In this document: positions 56,863 to 64,000 of the stretch, in pieces
How positions within the stretch are numbered: position 1 is the stretch's first letter
Layout: each line of letters begins with the position of its first letter
Source: Jaapia argillacea MUCL 33604
Taxonomy: Eukaryota > Basidiomycota > Agaricomycetes > Jaapiales > Jaapiaceae
Length of the DNA: 64,000 nucleotides
Reading direction: 5' to 3'
Assembly (NCBI GenBank): GCA_000697665.1
Contig: KL197720.1
Coordinates: 913,613 to 977,612 of the forward strand
The notes under the pieces: model-generated
Seen by the model: the letters and a program-made list of their open reading frames with translations, nothing else
Database searches by the model: none
What the model was told of the DNA's origin: nothing
Program-made: the position numbers and the translations under genes

Positions 56863-59800
56863 CTACCAATCCAGGACAAGATTGCTGCCGCACGACTGGC
56901 TTGCGCACCCAGAGCTAGGTTTGTCTTGTTGTTTTTCGGAGTCAATCATTCCGGCGATCTCAATCCCATCACCACCACCACGATCGACGACTTCGGCAGT
57001 CGCTCTCCGGACCATCCATTTGCTGGTACCGATAATGGCGTCCAGTTCATCTGAATCTGGCAGTAATACGAAAAGATTATGACTCTCTTCCTTTACGTCG
57101 AAGGCGAGAATGGAGTAGTCATCGTCGTTGAGGCATTCTCCATCCGTTAAACGGAAGTTACGCTTGTGAAGAGGACCTACAGGAACTAGTCACAACGACT
57201 CGCGATGGAAGGTTTCGCTGGACTTACATGAGATGTACAAGTTGCCGCTGGGATCATCGCCGACGATACCGTGATCAAGGACGAACGCCCGCTTGTGAGG
57301 ACACATCTGGACCCTCTTTCGTTAAGGTCATGCTCACACGTCGCTGGTGGTACTCACTTGTTGTGTGGCATAGTAACCCTTCTTCGCAACGTGGAAGATG
57401 GCGAGTTGAGAGTCTCCATATTTTGCAGCAACAGATCTAAGGCAAAGTCGACATCAGATTAGTGATTAGAAAGTGCGACTTGCAGGACGACGTACGTCGT
57501 TCCAGCTTGAGAAGGCATCAGGTCTTGCACAGTTGCCAATCGCCGCCATTTCCATTGGGATTTCGGTGTGTGGATGGTTGATAGACGTATCTTCGCAGCT
57601 GGGAATTGTTTCGGCCAATCTGCGGGACGCTCTTGACCCCGCTCTTTGATCTGTTCAATCTGTGGCCGTCTCTCGTCCTAAAAAAAAATATTTTATCACC
57701 GACATTAAGGTATGTGTATTAGGAGCTTACTGTATTCACAAATTGACGAAACTGTTTCCGGCGAAGGGGATCCTGAAGCACGCCTCGCCACTCGTCTGTA
57801 TAAGTGCCAACAAGGTCGTTCATCTCCTTTTCGAGTTCGGAGCATATCCCCAGTTCGTCGTCGAGGAGGATTTTTTTGAGTCTCTGCAGCTCGTATCAGA
57901 TCCAATACAAGGGCAGTCTCGGTTAGAATTAGACTTACTTCTATCCCACCGTCAAACTGTTCCACCCATCGGGCAGTCCGCATCAGTTTGTCCGCTGTTT
58001 GGATGTAGTACATGAGGAAGCGGTCCAGGATGGATACGACCTTCGAAGGGGGCACATCCGTGGCGAACAGGGTGGCGTGACGAGGATTGGCACCTCCATT
58101 CCCAGCCAAGAAAACTATCGGTGCAAAAAAAATTCAATGACCGATGTCACCTGATTTGCTTAGGAACTCACTGTTCCATCCCTTGTCCGTTGCTATCAAG
58201 CCAAAATCTTTCGATTGGGCCTCCGCACACTCACGCACGCAGCCGCTCACACCACCCTTGATTTTATGAGGGGAGCGAATTCCCTTGTAGCGTTCCTCGA
58301 GGTAAATTGCCACTGTGAACTTGGATATCAGCCGTCCAGTTATCTGAGATCCCTATATCTACTCACTTCCAACCGAATCGCCAATACCGTAGCGACACCA
58401 CGTACTACCTACACAAGACTTCACAGTCCGTAGAGCCTTACCTAGTATGAAGAACTTCAGTTGCTTGATGTTTGACACACGTGCAAGCAAGCTCACCATA
58501 TGCGTGACCGCTCTCAAAGCCGGCTTCGATGAGCTCCTCCCAGATATCAGGCAGATCTTGCTTCTGCGCCCCGAAGAGGTCAATGCGTTGTCTTTTATGA
58601 TCTATGAACATCGACTGTAATGGTTTCTCGGCAGTGAACGTACCCGCCGGTAATCTTCGTATACAGCTTGTCTACAAAGAGGCAGAAGAAACGGGAAATG
58701 AGGAATTTTCCCGAGGAGAAGTGTTGATATATGCGTACATTTTTGAGCAACTTGACCGAGGCGAATGAGCTTGTCCGGAGTGATCTACAGTGAATCGTAA
58801 GTGGACCAGAAAGCAACTGGTGCTCTAACTGCCAGCTTACCTCCCCGGCTGCGATTCGAGGTACCACAGAGAAAGTTCCTAAAGGAAGAGATTCAATCAA
58901 TGGGTCATCACCCTTCTGCGGAAAATAGCAAACCGTTCCGCTGGATATTCGCAAGGAACCTGCAACAACGGTGAGCTTGAACGAGACGGAGGAACCGATT
59001 GTCTACGAACCGGTCATTTGTGTCTTGGTTTGCGTGATGGGCTGGATCCATCACGGGCTCGTTGAACAGCGAGGACAGAATTGAACCTTGGTGACACTCA
59101 ATTTGGGATACACGTCGGCGACTGCGAAGAATCCCACCTATCACGGGTTTACATAGCTCGCATCCTACTGATTCTCCATTCGCACCAACAGCTTCCATGA
59201 TCTGCGTAAACGTCTTCAACTTTCTGATCCTATCCGTCGGAAAAGGTCTATCAACACCCCCAAACATGCCCCAAACATAAAATACTGGAACTTACTTGAC
59301 AACACCGAACAATTCCTGACGACTCATCGCAAAATGAGCACAGATATTGTTGGTGACGGTAACTCCGGCTTTCTTCAACTCCGCCTACACACTACGTCAA
59401 TGGTGATCCAGCATAAGATGTAGGGACCAGACCTTGAATATATTTGTCACAAGCGGCATACACCCGCCACACCCAGTGCCCACTTTCGTCTTGGCCTTGA
59501 GATCGTTGATGTTCTCTACACCACCCTTGACACAGTTGACGATAGAGCCCTTGGTGACGTTCTACCGGATGCGTCGGTCAAGTATCGCGATTGAAGAAAG
59601 GAAACAATACACACATGGCAACTGCAAACCTGAGTGTCATCGTCTAAATCCCCTCCATCATCTTCACCTTTCCTCGAACCAACGATAAACTCAGAAGGCG
59701 GTGCTTCGATGGGTTTCTGTGAAGACAATAACGTTCATGTCAGCGACAAGCAGATGGAGAAGACGTTCAATGAACGAACTGACCTTCTTCTTGACGAGTG

Positions 59801-61792
59801 AAACAAGCTTCACGTAATCAGAAGTATCGCCCACCATCATACCCCCCAACAGATACTTCCCATCCGCGGTAAAGATATATCTAAAAGAAAAAGCTGTGAA
59901 AATTCCATTAACTAGTAAGATGAAGCGAGAAACATACTTTTTATACACAAACGAAAATGGATCTCGGTAAGTCAAACACTCAACCGGTCCTTCCAAGGCT
60001 CGTTTCTTCGCGGAATGTGCATGGCCAGCCGCCTTCTCCGAAGCTTTGGGGATCTCGACTTTGACTCCGATGGTCTCACCACTGGCAGAGCCAGAGCCAG
60101 TGACAATGTCATCAACCTTGACTTCCCAAACAAGTTTTTTGGGTCGTGTATCCTGTCCATTCAGCTCATTTGAAGTTGGAGCCACGACCTCCACTTTCGG
60201 CATACCGACTTTGCGGGTACTGCCGTTCGAAAGTTTGTCGGCAAAATAGTCTCCGAATGACGCGACCTGTTTAAAAAAGCGAAGCGGGATTCAAACGTTA
60301 AGAATGGGAGAGAAAATGGACGGTGGAAACGAACGTCAACACCCATAAGCTTCAATTTTGTCGACAAGTCTGGCATGTTCTTCAGAAACCCCACAAAAAT
60401 CAGCATTTGTGGCGTAGAAAGTTAAAAACATCGCACCATCTGCCTCGGAGAGAACCCTCCCACGTCTGTTTGTACCTGAGTGAAATTAAAAGCCAAGATA
60501 TCCGCCATCTCAACTACCCACCCCTTCATTTCAGTACCAAACCTCAACACCAAAAAGGTGTAAAAGTAGGACTTACTACCAGGTGCGATCAACCCATATG
60601 TATTCCCTTTCCAACTCGCGCACTCCCCAATAGCCCAAACATCCTCCACACTAGTCTTTAACGAGTCATCCACCAATATTCCAGCTTTAGCATGACATTT
60701 CAGTCCCGCTTTCCTGGCTAGATCATCACGCGGTGTGATTCCTATTGCGAATATGACCATACTAGAAGGGAGGTGGGAGTCGTCGTTTAATGTAAGACCG
60801 GTAAAGACGCCTGAAGGGGAAGTGGTGATGTCTTTGACGGTGGTTTTGGTTAGGACTTGGACACCCATTGCTTCGATACGGCGGAGTACGATCTCGCCGC
60901 CTTCGTTATCGAGTTGGCGGGAGAGGGGGTAGGCTTGGCGGTTGATGATGGATACGTGTGAGATGGTGTTGCTGTTGCATGGATGGATGATGATTAAGAG
61001 AGGAATGGGACGAGGGGGAAGGGGACGTACAGGTCGAAAAGAGCTTTCGCAGCTTCTAATCCAAGAAGACCACCTCCGACTACTACCGTCTATAACCCCA
61101 CAAGCTCAGAAGCGAGATTGTGATAAGAGAACGGATTAACTCACTCTTCCACCTCTAATGCCCTCTTCTTCCGAATACGCAAGTATCTTATCCAAGTCGG
61201 ATATGTTCCTATAGACGAACACTCCCTTGGTCTTCTCTGCTCTCTCTGGTGGAATATAAGGAGGAAGAACGCTTTCGGAACCAGTAGCGAGTACACAATG
61301 ATCGTAGGTGATGGTTCGGCCTTTGCTCGTAGTGACAGAATGAGCTATGGGGTCTAACGAGGTCACTTGTTCGCCGATGTGGAAGAGAAAACGGTCTGGG
61401 TCTTGTTTGGCATACCATTGGACTGCGGGGAAATAACAAAGTGAGTGGTGAGTGGTGAGGGGGGAAGGGGGATGGAGAAGAGTACCATCGTTTAGGTAAA
61501 GCTTCTCGACAGAGCGGTGCTGGAAATAGTCGGTAAGAGCAACGCGGTTGTAGGCCAAGTGGGATTCTGATGAATGTGGAAATTGGTGAGGCAATCTGGC
61601 TGATGTAAAAAGGACCGCGTACCTTCTCCACAAGTGACAAGGCGGTAACGCTTCTCTTCGTCGAGGTTTAGGAGCTTCTCGATGAATGCTGACGCGAGGT
61701 TTTGGTCAGTGTTCAAAGTGGGTGAAGATGAGGGTGTTGTACACACCGATGCCAACCATTCCTAATCCTACTACTACGATGGTCTTTGCCAT
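56863..61792 (-). CDS. niiA: NAD(P)H-dependent assimilatory nitrite reductase
   Basis: A many-exon gene, about 1100 residues, reducing nitrite to ammonium with six electrons from NAD(P)H. Domains in order: FAD-binding (MAKTIVVVGLGMVGI), a NAD(P)H site and oxidoreductase core (HCVLATGSES, IFAIGITPRDDLARKAG, VEDVWAIGECASW), a BFD-like [2Fe-2S] domain (CSCHNVTKG ... CGGCMPL), the ferredoxin-like/siroheme part with the 4Fe-4S-siroheme ligands as C-x5-C (SCVGSTWC) and C-x3-C (GCVREC), GGNGGANPRHATLFATDV, and a C-terminal Rieske [2Fe-2S] domain (MCPHKRAF ... SCPLHKRNF). The stop is at 56863 after SNLVLDW. All cofactor ligands I looked for are present, so it looks functional. It is divergent from the nitrate transporter; the nitrate reductase gene is not in the window. 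Confidence 0.95.
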
Positions 61793-62867
61793 GGTTTGGG
61801 ATGTGACCTCTTGAAATGTACACTGCTGGAACAGAGAAAGAGACGAGTAAAGGGAAGGAGGTCGATCGTGGTGCTTTCTGGAGTCTGTATGGGAGACTTT
61901 ACAAGTTCGTACCACTTGGTCTTGTGATGATACTCGGCCGAACAATCAAGTCCTCTTAAGCACACAATCCTCGTGCAAGAGGATAATCTATCCCATTCTG
62001 TTTGGTGTTCCGCCACAAACATTCATCGGCGGTGAATAGTATTCCATATCGCTTTTCAGTGTCGGGCATTCGGGCCATGCGCAAGTCCAGCCTTGCACTG
62101 GGGCTTTGGAGTGCGTGCATCAGGACGCTAGCCAGCCAGGTGCGCCAGAAATGGGAGCCAATGAAAGGTAGGACGGAGAGATACGAGACGTTAAAAATGT
62201 CGATAAGAGAAGACACACGTTATTTGCGCATTGTAGTCTATTTTCCAATTGCAAATTAGCCGATCATAGCGACGTGGCTGTGCACCAATAGTCACTGCAA
62301 CCACAACTTCAGCCACCCACGCGTCTTTGCTCATCTCGGTCAGACTTTCCCAACTCTTTCATATAATCGACGAATTCGAGCCAAAAACTAGCATACAGAA
62401 CATGAAGGGAGGATGCCGGGCATTCTTCCACCATCAGGCCAAGAGTCCAACACCCTGGCAAACGCTTCACTTTCTCTTATCGTCCAATGGTATCAACCGC
62501 CATCTCCTTATCTCCAGCTCATTCCAAATGTCTCTCAACCCGTCGAACCTTCCTTCCCCACTTGCTCCAACATCCGTTCGAATCGTCGTGCCAAGTATTG
62601 GGACCAATCACGATCCGAAAGATGCGAACTCGAAGTTCTTGGATCCAACCCCACTCGGTCCCATTTAATCGTGCTCGCACCTCCCGGAGACTCGGAAGTT
62701 GCATTAACACTAAGTGCTCTCATCCGTCCTTTATGATTCATATACCTGTCCCGACTCGGTTCGTGACATGTCAAGTAACAGAGACGTCTCGTCCAACAGT
62801 ATAAATACAACCTCCCTTGGACCACCTCATCTAGACTCGACAGCTTGCGTAGAGTTTGACCATTAAA
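61793..62867. promoter_or_regulatory. shared divergent promoter of nitrite reductase and nitrate transporter
   Basis: A 1.1-kb region between two divergent nitrate genes. GATA-factor cores: GATAAG at 62202-62207, CTTATC at 62476-62481 (next to a CCAAT) and CTTATC at 62507-62512. A TATA box for the transporter is at 62800-62807. AreA/NIT2-type GATA factors control these genes in other fungi; binding here is inferred. Confidence 0.6.
62800..62807 (+). promoter_or_regulatory. TATA box of the nitrate transporter
   Basis: TATAAATA, about 60 bases before the ATG. Confidence 0.5.
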
Positions 62868-64000
62868 ATGTCTTCCCCTACCCCTCCCTTCAGCTTGACC
62901 CGAGCCATCGTCAACCCCGCCAACTTGAAATGCACCACCCTACCGATCTTCGCTATCAATAACGTCTACTCGAGGGCTTTTCATCTGTACGTCGCGGACC
63001 CTTCATCTCAGCCAAATTGCAGTATTATTAAACCAGGTTCCTAGGTCTTGGTTGGGCTTCTTCGTAGCATTGTACGTACCCATCCTGCTCTCGTCTCATT
63101 GATACTAATTCATCTACTCATCCCCTCACAGCCTCTCATGGTTCGCCTTCTCCCCTCTCATCCCCGAGTCCATCAAAACAGACCTCAAACTCACCTCCCA
63201 AGAAATCGGTACGTCCCTCGCCCCTCCCCCTCCCAAAAATCTCACCCCCTCCTATCTAGGTAACTCCAACGTCATGTCACTCTGCGCCACTCTCCTCGTC
63301 CGCTTAGTTGTCGGACCCCTCGTTGACCGTACGTCCTACCCCTTCATCTCCAACTCACCATTAATATCATCATGCAGGATACGGGCCTCGGAAAGTAATG
63401 GCTACCCTCCTCGTTTTAGGTGCCATACCATCTGGGTTGGCTGGTACGGTCACTACGGTTAATGGATTATACATCATTCGGTTCTTCATCGGTATACTCG
63501 GTGGAACGTTCGTCACTTGTCAAGCTTGGACTACAGCTTTCTTCGATAAGAGCGTCGTCGGTAGAGGTACGTCTCAACCTCTCATGTACCTCACTCGTGA
63601 TTTGCTGACTATAAGTTGGTCGTAGCGAATGCTTTGGCTGGTGGTTGGGGTAACGCCGGAGGTCAGCTATTCCCCCCTCCCCCTCTCTTCCAAACACTAA
63701 TCGACCCCCCACCGAAATCCCACAAAGGCGGAGTAACCTTCATAGTAATGATCGCACTCTACAACACCCTCATAGCGGACGGTCTCTCAAAACATGTAGC
63801 CTGGCGAGCAGCATTCGCAATCGTACCTGTACCAATCCTCCTAGGCACAGCCGCACTTGTCATGATTTTCGGACAAGATCACCCGGCTGGTCGGTGGGCT
63901 GATAGGTTCAAAACTCCTGGTGTCGTTGGGCGTGGCTCCGAGGAATTGGACGAGGGGGATGAGAAGGAGTTGGATGGTGAGAAGGGGGTGAAGGGAGGTG
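62868..64000 (+). CDS. nrt2: nitrate/nitrite transporter (NNP family, NRT2/CrnA type), 3' end outside window
   Basis: A major-facilitator nitrate/proton symporter of the plasma membrane. Short exons splice to [20 protein letters not shown], then [20 protein letters not shown], then [20 protein letters not shown], then [19 protein letters not shown] (the MFS loop 2-3 motif), then [15 protein letters not shown], then [18 protein letters not shown] (NNP nitrate signature in span 5), then spans 5-6 and the start of the long acidic cytosolic loop ([16 protein letters not shown]) typical of fungal members. At least seven exons are inside the window. Residues key to nitrate binding (Arg in the GPLVDRYG region, the span 5 Gly-rich motif) are present. 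Divergent from and probably co-regulated with the nitrite reductase gene. Confidence 0.94.

Noticed and set aside
1-64000. tRNA, rRNA, CRISPR or bacterial-type operon signals
   Set aside because: I looked for tRNA T-loop motifs, repeat-spacer arrays and operon spacing and saw none; the window is eukaryotic throughout.

Overview
The window looks like a scaffold piece of a mushroom-forming basidiomycete (Agaricomycetes). Evidence: introns of about 38-66 nt in nearly every gene, GT and occasional GC donors, several copies of a DUF6534-type membrane protein, a basidiomycete-style C2HC finger protein, and a divergent nitrite reductase / nitrate transporter pair. A 997-base run of N (42268-43264) marks an assembly gap. 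All gene models were spliced by eye from frame continuity and splice signals.

Layout. 0-11 kb holds housekeeping and small genes: a large coiled-coil protein, a DUF3224 protein, a ubiquitin-like-fold protein, the RNA polymerase III repressor Maf1 and a small protein with a mitochondrial-looking N-terminus. 11-20 kb is gene-poor, with a 166-bp tandem duplication, a large imperfect inverted repeat and a 270-residue Med25/PTOV-like fragment. 20-35 kb is rich in membrane proteins: a seven-span protein, an F-box-like protein, an auxin-efflux-carrier-family transporter and three DUF6534-like genes; a fourth DUF6534-like gene lies at 45-47 kb. 35-41 kb holds Rpf2 (60S ribosome assembly), a glycolipid transfer protein and a seven-exon protein with four C2HC fingers and an AT-hook.

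47-57 kb carries a secreted Egh16-like protein, a nuclear-looking ATP-dependent DNA ligase with two SWIM zinc modules, and a calcium-dependent (PA-IIL-like) lectin inside a large inverted duplication whose second lectin copy has lost its core. 57-64 kb is the nitrate-assimilation pair: siroheme nitrite reductase on the minus strand and an NNP-type nitrate transporter on the plus strand, sharing a promoter of about 1.1 kb with GATA-factor sites. The transporter runs off the right edge.

Most notable points: two tandem DUF6534 paralogues both appear to need a single-nucleotide exon to keep frame; the SWIM module of the ligase is duplicated with its intron positions conserved; the lectin locus is an inverted duplication with one collapsed copy; a CCATACC-rich dispersed repeat occurs twice; and six introns use GC donors. 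I did not find a defence-type or otherwise clearly novel multi-gene system.
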